In this document: piece after piece, positions 32,779 to 41,928 of the stretch
Layout of the letters: every line of letters starts with the position of its first letter
How positions within the stretch are numbered: the first letter of the stretch is position 1
Origin: Streptomyces sp. WM6386
Lineage (GTDB): Bacteria; Actinomycetota; Actinomycetes; Streptomycetales; Streptomycetaceae
Length of the DNA: 64,000 bases
Reading direction: 5' to 3'
Assembly (NCBI RefSeq): GCF_000972385.1
Contig: NZ_JXTE01000012.1
Span: forward strand, 1 to 64,000
Made by a program: the position numbers and the translations under genes
Notes under the pieces: generated by a model
What the model saw: only the letters and a program-made list of their open reading frames with translations
Told to the model about the DNA's origin: nothing
Database searches by the model: none

Positions 32779-34959
32779 ATGCTCCGACGACTCCCGAGAC
32801 CATCCGTCGCTCTCGCGGCCACGGCCGTCATCGCCTCGACGCTCACCGTCCTGCAGCCCACCGAGGCGGTCGCCGCCCCGCCGACCGGCTGGACCACGGT
32901 GGTGAACAGCGGCAGCGGCAAGTGCCTGGACGCCCGGTCGGCCGCGACCGTGAACGGCACCGCCGTGCAGCAGTACGCCTGCAACAACAGCACCGCCCAG
33001 CAATGGAGCTTCACTTCGACCAGCGACGGCTACGTACGGATCAACAACCGCAACGACGCCGCGCAGGTCGTGGACGTCAGCGATGTGTCCACGGCGGACA
33101 ACGCGGCCGTGCACCTGTGGACGTACGGCGGCGGCAACAACCAGCAGTGGCAGGCCGTCGACGAGGGCGCGGGCGCGTACCACTTCGTCAACCGCAACAG
33201 CGGCAAGTGCCTCGACGTCCCGTCCGCCTCCACGGCCGACAGCGTCCAACTGGTGCAGTACACCTGCAACGGCACGGCCGCCCAGCGCTTCCAGGTCGCA
33301 CCCGTGAGCACCGCGCCCGGGGATGTCGACCTCGGCCCCAATGTCGTCGTCTTCGACCCGTCGATGCCGTCGGCCACCATCCAGAGCCGGCTGAACCAGA
33401 TCTTCCAGCAGCAGGAGACGAACCAGTTCGGCTCCCAGCGCTACGCGGTCATGTTCAAGCCCGGCACCTACAGCAACGACGTCAACGTCGGCTTCTACAC
33501 CCAGGTCCTGGGCCTCGGTCAGTCACCCGACTCGGTCACGATCAACGGCGCCGTGCATGTGGAGGCCGACTGGTTCCCGCCGCAGAACGCCACCCAGAAC
33601 TTCTGGCGCGGCGCCGAGAACCTCTCGGTCAACCCCACCGGCGGCACGGACCGTTGGGCGGTCTCGCAGGCCTCCGGATACCGGCGTATGCATGTCCGCG
33701 GCAACCTGGAGCTGAGCGACGGCGGTTGGTCCAGCGGTGGCTTCATGGCCGACAGCAAGATCGACGGCCAGATCCGCTCCGGCACCCAGCAGCAGTGGCT
33801 GACCCGCAACTCCCAGCTCGGCAGCTGGACCGGCGCCAACTGGAACATGGTCTTCGTCGGCAGCCAGGGCGTCCCCGGCAACAGCTTCCCCAACCCGCCC
33901 TACACCACGGTGAACCAGACCCCCACGGTCAGGGAGAAGCCCTTCCTGTACGTCGACGCGGCGGGCGCCTACAGGGTGTTCGTCCCCTCCGTACGCACCA
34001 ACTCCTCGGCCACCACCTGGGCGAACGGCAACGCCGCGGGCACCTCGCTCGGCATCGACCAGTTCTACGTCGTGAAGCCGGGCGCGACCGCCGCACAGAT
34101 CAACGCGGCGCTGGCCGAGGGCAAGAACCTCCTGGTCACCCCCGGCGTCTACCACCTGAACCAGACCCTGCGGGTGACCCGCCCCGACACCGTCGTCCTC
34201 GGGCTCGGCCTCGCCACCTTCATCCCCGACAACGGCATCACCGCCATGACGGTCGCCGACGTCGACGGAGTGAAGCTCGCGGGCGTCCTCTTCGACGCCG
34301 GCACCACCAACTCGCAGACCCTCGTGGAAGTCGGCCCGTCCGGCGCCGCCACCGACCACTCGGCGAACCCCACCTCATTGCACGACGTGTACTTCCGCGT
34401 CGGCGGCGCGGCCGTGGGCAAGGCCACCACCAGCCTCGTCGTCAACAGCGACGACGTCATCGGCGACCACATGTGGATCTGGCGCGGCGACCACGGCAGC
34501 GGCATCGGCTGGAACACCAACACGGCGGACACCGGGCTGGTGGTCAACGGCGACGACGTGACGATGTACGGCCTGTTCGTCGAGCACTACCAGAAACACC
34601 AGACCATCTGGAACGGCAACGGCGGCCGCACGTACTTCTACCAGAACGAGATGCCCTACGACCCGCCCAACCAGGCCGCCTGGATGAACGGTTCCACCCA
34701 GGGCTACGCCGCCTACAAGGTCGCGAACTCGGTCACCAGCCACCAGGCCTACGGACTCGGCAGCTACTGCTACTTCGACGTCAACCCGAGCGTCACCGCA
34801 GAGCACGCCTTCGAGGTCCCCAACAACACGGGCGTCCGCTTCCAGAACATGGTGACCGTCTCCCTCGGCGGCACCGGCACCATCCTGCACGTCATCAACG
34901 ACCGGGGAGGCCCCTCCAACTCCTCGACCAATGTGGCGAATCTGGTGAGCTACCCGTGA
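32779..34959 (+). CDS. Secreted ricin-type lectin with parallel beta-helix domain (putative glycosidase)
   Basis: A 726-residue exported protein with a signal peptide at 1 to about 33 (cut near AVA-APP). Residues about 36-175 are a CBM13/ricin B beta-trefoil with three QxW-type repeats (AQQWSF, NQQWQAV, AQRFQV) and KCLDA/KCLDV cysteines. Residues about 180-726 look like a right-handed beta-helix, with pectate-lyase/GH55-like wording such as YVVKPGATAAQINAALAEGK and KNLLVTPGVYHL. Similar proteins are often labelled vaguely. A beta-glucan- or other polysaccharide-active enzyme is likely, but no catalytic residues can be named with confidence. The promoter elements upstream also point to polysaccharide utilisation. 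Confidence 0.8.
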   Translation: MLRRLPRPSVALAATAVIASTLTVLQPTEAVAAPPTGWTTVVNSGSGKCLDARSAATVNGTAVQQYACNNSTAQQWSFTSTSDGYVRINNRNDAAQVVDVSDVSTADNAAVHLWTYGGGNNQQWQAVDEGAGAYHFVNRNSGKCLDVPSASTADSVQLVQYTCNGTAAQRFQVAPVSTAPGDVDLGPNVVVFDPSMPSATIQSRLNQIFQQQETNQFGSQRYAVMFKPGTYSNDVNVGFYTQVLGLGQSPDSVTINGAVHVEADWFPPQNATQNFWRGAENLSVNPTGGTDRWAVSQASGYRRMHVRGNLELSDGGWSSGGFMADSKIDGQIRSGTQQQWLTRNSQLGSWTGANWNMVFVGSQGVPGNSFPNPPYTTVNQTPTVREKPFLYVDAAGAYRVFVPSVRTNSSATTWANGNAAGTSLGIDQFYVVKPGATAAQINAALAEGKNLLVTPGVYHLNQTLRVTRPDTVVLGLGLATFIPDNGITAMTVADVDGVKLAGVLFDAGTTNSQTLVEVGPSGAATDHSANPTSLHDVYFRVGGAAVGKATTSLVVNSDDVIGDHMWIWRGDHGSGIGWNTNTADTGLVVNGDDVTMYGLFVEHYQKHQTIWNGNGGRTYFYQNEMPYDPPNQAAWMNGSTQGYAAYKVANSVTSHQAYGLGSYCYFDVNPSVTAEHAFEVPNNTGVRFQNMVTVSLGGTGTILHVINDRGGPSNSSTNVANLVSYP

Positions 34960-35052
34960 GGGGAACGCCGGGCCCGCCCTGCACATGAATTCTTCACAGG
35001 GTCGAGAGTAAGAGGATGTCCAAGACTGGAGCGTTGGGCGTAGGGTCCGATC

Positions 35053-35952
35053 ATGGACGGCCCCAACAACCGCAATTCCTCCCCCCGCCTCGCTGATCTG
35101 GCGCAACTCGTCCGTCTGCCCGCAGCGTTGAGCGTGCCCGGTGACGTGCTGGCCGGGGCCGCCGCGAGCGCCGGGGCACCGCCGCCCCGCATCCTCGGCA
35201 CGATGGCCTCGTCCATCGCCCTCTACTGGGCCGGGATGGCGCTCAACGACTACGCGGACGCGACCGTCGACGCGGTGGAGCGCCCCCAACGCCCCGTACC
35301 CTCCGGGCGAGTCGGGCGCCGCACCGCGCTCGCCACCGCCTGCGCACTCACCGCCGCCGGGCTCGGCCTCGCCGCCCTGACCGGCGGGCGGCGGGCGCTC
35401 GGTGTGGCGCTGCCGCTGACCGGACTGGTGTGGGCGTACGACCTCGGCCTCAAGTCCACCCCGGCCGGCCCCGCCGCCATGGCGGGCGCGCGGACGCTGA
35501 ACGTCCTGGCCGGAGCCCAGCCGGGACACAGGGCGTCCGCACTGCCGGCCGCCCTGCTGGTCGGCGCGCACACCTATACCGTCACGGCGCTGAGCCGTCA
35601 CGAGGTGTCCGGCGCCCCGCGTGAGGTGCCCGCCGCCACGCTCGTCGGCAGCACCGCGACCGCCGTCGCCGCCGCGGTACTTCCCGGCATACGAAGGCGC
35701 GGTGGGACCGCGCGGATCGGCGCGGCCCTGGGAGCGCTCGCCTACCTCGCCTCGTACGGCACCGCCCAGGCCCGCGCGGCACGCGAACCGTCCGCGACGA
35801 ACGTGCGGAACGCCGTAGGCACCGGGATCATGTCGCTGATGCCCCTCCAGGCGGCGCTCACCGCGGGCGGCGGGAGAGCGGGGCTCGCCGGAGTCCTCGC
35901 CGCCGCGCATCCGCTGGCGCGCAGACTCGCGCGGAAGGTGTCGCCGACATGA
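35053..35952 (+). CDS. eboC: UbiA-like prenyltransferase of an Ebo-type cluster
   Basis: A 299-residue membrane protein starting at ATG 35053 with about eight or nine helices. The first prenyl-diphosphate motif is complete, N65-D66-x-x-D69-x-x-x-D73 followed by RPQRPVPSG. The second aspartate motif region is WAYDLGLKS (Y129, D130, K134). This matches the SCO3242-type/EboC branch of UbiA enzymes rather than menaquinone or haem enzymes. It heads an operon of six genes with four-base overlaps. It presumably attaches a prenyl group to, or makes a lipid carrier for, the cargo of the pathway (inference from the family). Confidence 0.85.
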   Translation: MDGPNNRNSSPRLADLAQLVRLPAALSVPGDVLAGAAASAGAPPPRILGTMASSIALYWAGMALNDYADATVDAVERPQRPVPSGRVGRRTALATACALTAAGLGLAALTGGRRALGVALPLTGLVWAYDLGLKSTPAGPAAMAGARTLNVLAGAQPGHRASALPAALLVGAHTYTVTALSRHEVSGAPREVPAATLVGSTATAVAAAVLPGIRRRGGTARIGAALGALAYLASYGTAQARAAREPSATNVRNAVGTGIMSLMPLQAALTAGGGRAGLAGVLAAAHPLARRLARKVSPT

Positions 35953-36809
35953 CCCCGATATCCGGGCCTCCGGACCGGCTCCGGTACGGGTTCGGCACCA
36001 ACGGCTTCGCCTGCCACCGCCTCGACGACGTACTGACCGTCCTCGCCGACCTGGGCTACGACTCCGTCGGCCTCACCCTGGACCACGGACACCTCGACCC
36101 GTACGCCGCCGACCTGTCCCGCCAGGTCGACCGGCTGGCACGGCGGCTGGATCAGCTCGGTCTCGCCGTCATGGTGGAGACCGGAGCGCCGTACCTCCTG
36201 GATCCGTGGCACAAGCACCACCCCACCCTGATGTCCGATTCCGATGCCGGGCGGCGCGTCGACCTGCTGGCGCGCGCGGTGCGCATCGCGGCCGATCTCG
36301 GTGCCCCGGCCGTCCATCTGTGCAGCGGCCCGGCGCCACGGGGCATGCCCGAGGACGAGGCCTGGAAGCGGCTGACCGCGGGCTGCGAAGAGGTCCTGGA
36401 GATCGCCGGTGAGCACGGTGTGGCCCTGGGCTTCGAGCCCGAGCCGTACATGTTCGTCGACACCGTGCAGCGCGTCCTGGACCTGCGGCGTCGGCTCGGC
36501 GATTCCGACCTGTTCGGCATCACCCTGGACATCGGGCACGCCCACTGCGTGGAGGAGCCTCCGCTGCTCGACTGCGTCGCGGCGGCGGCGCCGCACCTGG
36601 TGAACGTGCAGATCGAGGACATGCGGCGCGGGTTCCACGAGCACCTCGAACCCGGTGCGGGCGAGATCGACTTCCCGCCCGTCCTGGCCGCGCTGAAGGC
36701 CTCCGGCTATCTCGGGCCGGTCTCGGTGGAGATCCAGGGCGCGTCCCTGGACGCGCCCGACGTCGCCCGCCGCTCCCTGGAGTTCCTGAAGGCCGCCGAG
36801 CCGTCCTGA
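35949..36809 (+). CDS. Xylose-isomerase-like TIM-barrel protein in the Ebo-type cluster
   Basis: A 286-residue cytosolic protein with ATGA overlap to the prenyltransferase gene. It has an AP-endonuclease-2 barrel with LGFEPEPYMF (metal-binding glutamate near 161), GITLDIGHAHCVEEPPLL (Asp/His near 195-198), and a late VSVEIQG glutamate. The order of Glu, Asp, His, Glu residues is intact, so it should be an active metal-dependent isomerase or epimerase. In published Ebo clusters one TIM barrel (EboE) is usual; this operon has two, EboE being the gene at 38437. The substrate is unknown. Confidence 0.85.
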   Translation: MTPISGPPDRLRYGFGTNGFACHRLDDVLTVLADLGYDSVGLTLDHGHLDPYAADLSRQVDRLARRLDQLGLAVMVETGAPYLLDPWHKHHPTLMSDSDAGRRVDLLARAVRIAADLGAPAVHLCSGPAPRGMPEDEAWKRLTAGCEEVLEIAGEHGVALGFEPEPYMFVDTVQRVLDLRRRLGDSDLFGITLDIGHAHCVEEPPLLDCVAAAAPHLVNVQIEDMRRGFHEHLEPGAGEIDFPPVLAALKASGYLGPVSVEIQGASLDAPDVARRSLEFLKAAEPS

Positions 36810-36858
36810 GGCCGCGCCTTCCTCCGACATCAGCGCACCCGAACAGGAGAACTGTGCC

Positions 36859-37575
36859 GTGGACTCGCACATATCCACTGCCCTCGACCGACAACTCACC
36901 CCCGACGCGCAGCTCTGGCTGACCGAAGCCGTCGCCGGCGTCGGACAGGACCCCACAGCCGTACGCACCGTCTTCCCGGCCGTCGGCCGACGCTGCGGGC
37001 GCGGCCCCCTCGTCCCCGGCTGGACGGTGGCCGACGCCGCCCGCGCCCGGCTGCTCGCGGCCCTGCCACTGCGCGGAGCCGAGCTCGCCGAGGAGGTCAC
37101 CGCCCTCCACCGGTACGGGGACGCCGCCGAACAGCGGGCGGTACTGCGTTCGCTGGCCCTGCTGGAGAAGGTGGATCCCTCCTTCGCCGGCCTGGGCCTG
37201 CCGCTCGTCCACGCGGCCCTGCGCGGCAACGACACCGGCCTGATCGAGGCGGCCCTCGGCCCGTACGCCGCACGCCACCTGGACTACGACGGCTACCGGC
37301 ACGCCGTACTGAAGTGCGTCTTCTGCGAGATACCCCTCGACCGGATCGCCGGACTGGACGAGCGCGCGGATCGCGAACTAGCCCGCATGCTCGCCGACTT
37401 CGCCCATGAGCGGGTCGCCGCCGGCCGGGCCGTCCCCGCGGACGTCTGGCCGGTCCTGCGGGCCCACCCCGGCACGCTGGAGGCCTCCGGGCTGCCCGCC
37501 GAAGCCGACTCACCCGTCCCCGCCCGCCGAACCGCCGCCGAACGGGCCCTCGCCGCTTTCACCGGAGCCGCATGA
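36859..37575 (+). CDS. eboA: EboA-domain protein
   Basis: A 238-residue soluble, largely helical protein starting at GTG 36859. It has the EboA pattern: WLTEAVAGVG at the N-terminus, RSLALLEKVDPSFAGLGLPLVHAALRGND, and KCVFCEIPLDRIAGLDERAD in the second half. No catalytic residues are known for the family. It is found almost only in Ebo-type clusters and so identifies the locus. It ends in an ATGA overlap with the TatD-like gene. Confidence 0.8.
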   Translation: MDSHISTALDRQLTPDAQLWLTEAVAGVGQDPTAVRTVFPAVGRRCGRGPLVPGWTVADAARARLLAALPLRGAELAEEVTALHRYGDAAEQRAVLRSLALLEKVDPSFAGLGLPLVHAALRGNDTGLIEAALGPYAARHLDYDGYRHAVLKCVFCEIPLDRIAGLDERADRELARMLADFAHERVAAGRAVPADVWPVLRAHPGTLEASGLPAEADSPVPARRTAAERALAAFTGAA

Positions 37576-38429
37576 TGCGCATCCTCGACCCCCATATCCA
37601 CATGACCTCACGCACCACCGACGACTACGAGGCCATGTACGCCGCCGGCGTCCGCGCGGTGGTGGAACCCTCCTTCTGGCTCGGACAGCCCCGCACCTCG
37701 GTGGAGAGCTTCACCGACTACTTCGACGCACTGCTCGGCTGGGAGCCGTACCGCGCCGCACAGTTCGGCATCCAGCACTACTGCACCATCGCCCTCAACC
37801 CGAAGGAGGCCAACGACCCGCGCTGCACCGGCGTGCTGGACCTCCTGCCGCGCTACCTGGCCAAGGACCGCGTGGTGGCCGTCGGTGAGATCGGCTACGA
37901 CTCCATGACCCCCGAGGAGGACGAGGCCCTGGCCCGCCAGCTCCGACTCGCCGTCGAGCACGAGCTGCCCGTGCTGGTCCACACCCCGCACCGCGACAAG
38001 GCCGTCGGCACCCGCCGCACCCTCGACGTCGTGCGGGAGTCCGGCATCCCGCCCGAGCACGTCCTCGTCGACCACCTCAACGAACTCACCGTGGGCATGG
38101 TCGCCGACAGCGGCTGCTGGATGGGCTTCTCCATCTACCCGGACACCAAGCTGACCGAGGACCGCATGGTGCGCATCCTCCAGGAGCACGGCACCGAGCG
38201 GATGCTCGTCAACTCGGCCGCCGACTGGGGGCGCAGCGACCCGCTCAAGACCCGGAAGACCGCCGACGCGATGCTCGCCACCGGCTTCGACGACGACACC
38301 GTCGACCAGGTCATGTGGCGCAACCCGGTCGCCTTCTACGGGCAGAGCGGCCGCCTCGACCTTGAGGACGTCAAGGCCGACGACACGGCCCTCTTCGAGG
38401 GCAACTCGATCAAACGCGGCGGAGAGTGA
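37572..38429 (+). CDS. eboB: TatD-like metal-dependent hydrolase (EboB)
   Basis: A 285-residue TIM-barrel hydrolase starting at ATG 37572. The metal site begins with DPHIHM (H8, H10); E106 lies in VGEIGYD, further histidines in LVHTPHRDK and VDHLNE, and the aspartate in NSAADWG. The TatD superfamily contains nucleases and amidohydrolases; EboB is its Ebo-cluster branch. It is coupled to eboA upstream and followed by eboE after 7 bases. The reaction in the pathway is unknown. Confidence 0.85.
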   Translation: MMRILDPHIHMTSRTTDDYEAMYAAGVRAVVEPSFWLGQPRTSVESFTDYFDALLGWEPYRAAQFGIQHYCTIALNPKEANDPRCTGVLDLLPRYLAKDRVVAVGEIGYDSMTPEEDEALARQLRLAVEHELPVLVHTPHRDKAVGTRRTLDVVRESGIPPEHVLVDHLNELTVGMVADSGCWMGFSIYPDTKLTEDRMVRILQEHGTERMLVNSAADWGRSDPLKTRKTADAMLATGFDDDTVDQVMWRNPVAFYGQSGRLDLEDVKADDTALFEGNSIKRGGE

Positions 38430-38436
38430 CCCCGCC

Positions 38437-39639
38437 GTGCGCTTCGGACACCCCGACGGCACCACCGTCCACCTCGCCTATTGCAGCAACGTCCACCAGG
38501 CCGAGGATCTCGGCGGAGTGGTGGACCAACTCGCCGCGTACGCCGAGCCCGTACGGCAGACCCTCGGCGCCGACCTGCTCGGCATCGGCCTGTGGCTGGC
38601 CCGCGACGTGGTCAACGAACTGTCCGCCGCTCCCGACGCCGTACGCCGCCTGCGCGCCGAACTGACCGCGCGCGGCCTGGAGACGGTGACCCTCAACGCC
38701 TTCCCCTACGGCGGGTTCCACCGCGACGTCGTGAAGAAGGACGTCTACCTGCCCGACTGGGCCGATCCCGTCCGGCTGCGTTACACGGTCGACTGCGCCC
38801 GGGTCCTGGCGGGTCTGCTGCCGGACGACGCCCGGCGTGGCAGCGTCTCGACCCTCCCACTGGCCTGGCGTACACCGTGGCCGACCGAGGCGCGGGACTC
38901 CGCACGGCGGGCTCTCGACCAACTCGCCGGGCAGCTCGCCGGGTTGGCGCGGGAGACCGGCCGTACGATCAGGGTCGGGTTCGAGCCCGAGCCCGGATGC
39001 GTGGTGGAGAACACCGTCCAGGCCGCCCGGGAACTCGGGGGAGTGGACCCCGACTGGCTGGGGATCTGCCTCGACACCTGTCATCTCGCCGTGCAGTTCG
39101 AGGAACCGGCCGCCGCACTGCGCCGGCTCGCCGAGGCCGGGCTCCCGGTCGTCAAGGTGCAGGCGTCCAGCGCGCTCCAGGCCGCCGACCCCGCCGACCC
39201 CGAGGCGCGGCGCGCCCTCGCCCGGTTCGCGGAACCCCGGTTCCTGCACCAGACGCGCACCGCCCCGAACGGCACCGTCACCGGCGTGGACGACCTTCCC
39301 GAGGCACTGGCCGGCGGTCTGGACCCCGGCTCGCCCTGGCGGGTGCACTTCCACGCGCCCCTGCACGCCGCGCCCGAGCCGCCGCTCAGCACCACGGCGG
39401 ACGAACTGACCTCGTCTCTAGGTGTGTTGCTCGGCGGCCCGCAAGCCGTGAGCGACCACGTCGAGGTCGAGACCTACACCTGGTCGGTCCTTCCCGAACA
39501 CCTCCGTCCGCAGGACCGCGAGGGCCTCGTCGCGGGTCTGGCCGCCGAACTGGCCTGGACGCGCGACCGGTTCGAGGAACTCGGCCTGAAGCCACATCTC
39601 GATGCGACAGCACACTCACCCAAGGAGCCCGTCCCATGA
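38437..39639 (+). CDS. eboE: EboE, xylose-isomerase-like metabolite-traffic protein
   Basis: A 400-residue protein. GTG 38437 is chosen because the earlier in-frame ATG lies inside eboB and gives an unrelated peptide. It opens HLAYCSNVHQAEDLGGV, typical of EboE, then LNAFPYGGFH. The barrel has RVGFEPEPGC (metal glutamate) and GICLDTCHLAVQFEEP. The C-terminal part WRVHFHAPLH and HVEVETYTW completes the active-site set. It overlaps the phosphodiesterase-like gene by four bases (ATGA) with AAGGAG before that gene's start. Confidence 0.85.
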   Translation: MRFGHPDGTTVHLAYCSNVHQAEDLGGVVDQLAAYAEPVRQTLGADLLGIGLWLARDVVNELSAAPDAVRRLRAELTARGLETVTLNAFPYGGFHRDVVKKDVYLPDWADPVRLRYTVDCARVLAGLLPDDARRGSVSTLPLAWRTPWPTEARDSARRALDQLAGQLAGLARETGRTIRVGFEPEPGCVVENTVQAARELGGVDPDWLGICLDTCHLAVQFEEPAAALRRLAEAGLPVVKVQASSALQAADPADPEARRALARFAEPRFLHQTRTAPNGTVTGVDDLPEALAGGLDPGSPWRVHFHAPLHAAPEPPLSTTADELTSSLGVLLGGPQAVSDHVEVETYTWSVLPEHLRPQDREGLVAGLAAELAWTRDRFEELGLKPHLDATAHSPKEPVP

Positions 39640-41012
39640 CCCGACTGGTCGTCCTCGACATCGTCGGCCTCACCCCCCGCATGCTCAGCCACATGCCCGC
39701 CGTCTCGGCCGTCGCCGAACAGGGCTTCCAAGCCCGGCTCAACACCGTGCTGCCCGCTGTGACCTGCTCCGTGCAGTCCACCCTCCTCACCGGCGCGCCG
39801 CCCTCCGAGCACGGAATCGTCGGCAACGGCTGGTACTTCCGGGACCTCGGCGAGGTCCTGCTGTGGCGCCAGCACAACGCCCTCGTCGGCGGGGAGAAGA
39901 TCTGGGACACCGCCCGCAAGGCCGAGCCCGGCTACAAGGTCGCCAACGTCTGCTGGTGGTACGCCATGGGCGCCGACGTCGACCTCACCGTCACCCCCCG
40001 CCCGATCTACTACTCCGACGGCCGCAAGGAACCCGACTGCTACACCTGGCCGCCCGCCCTGCACGACGAACTCGCCGACAGGCTCGGCGATTTCCCCCTG
40101 TTCACCTACTGGGGACCCAACGCCGGGCTGCCCTCCAGCCAGTGGATCCTCGCCGCCGCCCGCCAGATCTTCGACGAGCACCGCCCCGACCTGACCCTGG
40201 TCTACGTCCCGCACCTCGACTACGAGCCCCAGCGCTCCGGCCCCGGCTCCCCGCAGACCGCTCGTGAGGCCCGCCGCCTCGACGACGCCCTGCGGCCTCT
40301 GCTGGACCACTTCCGGCGCGAGAACGCGACCGTCGTCATCCTGAGCGAATACGGCATCGCGCCCGCCTCCCGCCCCGTCGACATCAACCGCGCCCTGCGC
40401 CGGGCCGGACTGCTCGAAGTGCACACCCAGGACGGCATGGAGTACCTCGACCCCTGGACGTCCCGGGCCTTCGCCGTCGCCGACCACCAGATCGCCCACG
40501 TCTATGTCCGCGACCCGGCCGACACGGCGGCGGTGGCGAAGATCGTCGCCGAACTCCCCGGAGTCGAGCAGGTGTTGGACGCCGAGGGCAAGGCGGCCCA
40601 CGGACTCGACCACGAACGCTCGGGAGAGCTGGTCGCCGTAGCGGAGTCCGACGCCTGGTTCACGTACTACTACTGGCTGGACGACGACCGTGCCCCGGAC
40701 TTCGCCCGCCAGGTGGAGATCCACCGCAAGCCCGGCTACGACCCCGCCGAGCTCCTCTACGACCCCGCGGTCCCCGCCGTGAAGGCCCGCGCCATCGGCC
40801 AGGTCGCCCGCAAGAAGGCCGGGCTGCGCTACCGCATCCAGACCGTCCCGCTGGACCCCTCCGGCGTCCGCGGCAGTCACGGCCGCCTGCCGCAGGACCC
40901 GCAGGACAGCCCCGTACTGCTGTGCTCGCGGCCCGACAGCGCACGCGACGAGATCGACGCGACCGACGTCAAGAGCCTCCTCCTGACGCTGGCCGGCATC
41001 ACCACCGACTGA
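39636..41012 (+). CDS. eboF: EboF, nucleotide pyrophosphatase/phosphodiesterase-like protein
   Basis: A 458-residue alkaline-phosphatase-superfamily protein starting at ATG 39636. The zinc site and nucleophile are visible: D8 in VVLDIVG, T43 in PAVTCSVQSTLLTG (the NPP-type threonine nucleophile), H59 in SEHG, then D in YVPHLDYE, a late SEYG, and HGRLP near the end. Unlike NPP ectoenzymes it has no signal peptide, so it acts in the cytosol. It is the last gene of the Ebo-type operon; a terminator follows 61 bases later. It probably removes a phosphate or phosphodiester from the pathway intermediate (inference). Confidence 0.85.
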   Translation: MTRLVVLDIVGLTPRMLSHMPAVSAVAEQGFQARLNTVLPAVTCSVQSTLLTGAPPSEHGIVGNGWYFRDLGEVLLWRQHNALVGGEKIWDTARKAEPGYKVANVCWWYAMGADVDLTVTPRPIYYSDGRKEPDCYTWPPALHDELADRLGDFPLFTYWGPNAGLPSSQWILAAARQIFDEHRPDLTLVYVPHLDYEPQRSGPGSPQTAREARRLDDALRPLLDHFRRENATVVILSEYGIAPASRPVDINRALRRAGLLEVHTQDGMEYLDPWTSRAFAVADHQIAHVYVRDPADTAAVAKIVAELPGVEQVLDAEGKAAHGLDHERSGELVAVAESDAWFTYYYWLDDDRAPDFARQVEIHRKPGYDPAELLYDPAVPAVKARAIGQVARKKAGLRYRIQTVPLDPSGVRGSHGRLPQDPQDSPVLLCSRPDSARDEIDATDVKSLLLTLAGITTD

Positions 41013-41072
41013 GCCACCGGAGCTTCCCCGACCCCTGGGGTGCGGCAGCTGTCTGTGGCCTGGTGACGGCTT

Positions 41073-41109
41073 CGAGGGCACCGGCCGCCTGATGCGGTCG
41101 GTGCCCTCG
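41073..41109. terminator. Bidirectional hairpin between Ebo and ABC operons
   Basis: CGAGGGCACCG (41073-41083) and CGGTGCCCTCG (41099-41109) pair perfectly around a 15-base loop. It is shared by the convergent operons. Confidence 0.8.
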
Positions 41110-41136
41110 GGCGGGCGGCGGGGCGAGCCGGCGCCG

Positions 41137-41928
41137 CTACTTCGGGTCGCGGTCGAAGAGCGACTTGGACCAGAAGTAGCCGAGCGCCGTGAGACCCAGG
41201 CACCAGGCCACGGCCAGCCAGCCGTTGTGGCCGATCTCGGTGCCGAGCAGCAGTCCGCGCAGGGTCTCGATGGCCGGGGTGAAGGGCTGGTACTCGGCGA
41301 TGGGCCGGAACCAGCCCGGCATCGCGTCCACCGGGACGAAGGTGCTGGAGATCAGCGGCAGGAAGATCAGCGGCATCGCGTTGTTGCTCGCCGCCTCGGG
41401 GTTCGGGCTGGACAGGCCCATGGCGACCGCGATCCAGGTGAGGGCCAGGGCGAAGAGCGCGATCAGCCCGAACGCGGCGATCCATTCCAGGACGGTGGCG
41501 TCGACGGAGCGGAAGCCGATGGCCAGCCCGACGACCCCGACGAGGACTCCACTGGCGATGCACTGCAGCACGCTGCCGATGACGTGCCCGATCAGTACCG
41601 ATCCGCGGTGGATCGCCATGGTGCGGAAGCGGGCGATGATGCCCTCGTTCATGTCCATGGAGACGGACACCGCGGTGCCGATCGTGGTGGAGCCGATGGT
41701 CATCAACAGAATGCCGGGGACGAGATACGCGATGTACTCGGAGCGGTCCGCCCCGCCGCCCCCGATGCCGGCGCTCATCGCGTCGCCGAAGATGTAGACG
41801 AAGAGCAGCAGCAGCATGACCGGGGTGAGCAGCAGGTTCAGGGTCATCGACGGGTAGCGACGGGCGTGCAGGAGGTTGCGGCGCAGCATCGTGGACGAGT
41901 CGCGTACGGCGAGGGACAGGGTGCTCAT
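41137..41928 (-). CDS. ABC-2 type exporter permease (DrrB-like)
   Basis: A 263-residue membrane protein with six predicted helices, starting at ATG 41928. NLLLTPVMLLLLFVYIFGDAM and the conserved loop SVSMDMNEGIIARFRTMAIHR match the daunorubicin-resistance DrrB/ABC-2 family. It overlaps the ATPase gene by four bases. Together they form a half-size drug or lipid exporter. Confidence 0.92.
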   Translation of the reverse strand: MSTLSLAVRDSSTMLRRNLLHARRYPSMTLNLLLTPVMLLLLFVYIFGDAMSAGIGGGGADRSEYIAYLVPGILLMTIGSTTIGTAVSVSMDMNEGIIARFRTMAIHRGSVLIGHVIGSVLQCIASGVLVGVVGLAIGFRSVDATVLEWIAAFGLIALFALALTWIAVAMGLSSPNPEAASNNAMPLIFLPLISSTFVPVDAMPGWFRPIAEYQPFTPAIETLRGLLLGTEIGHNGWLAVAWCLGLTALGYFWSKSLFDRDPK

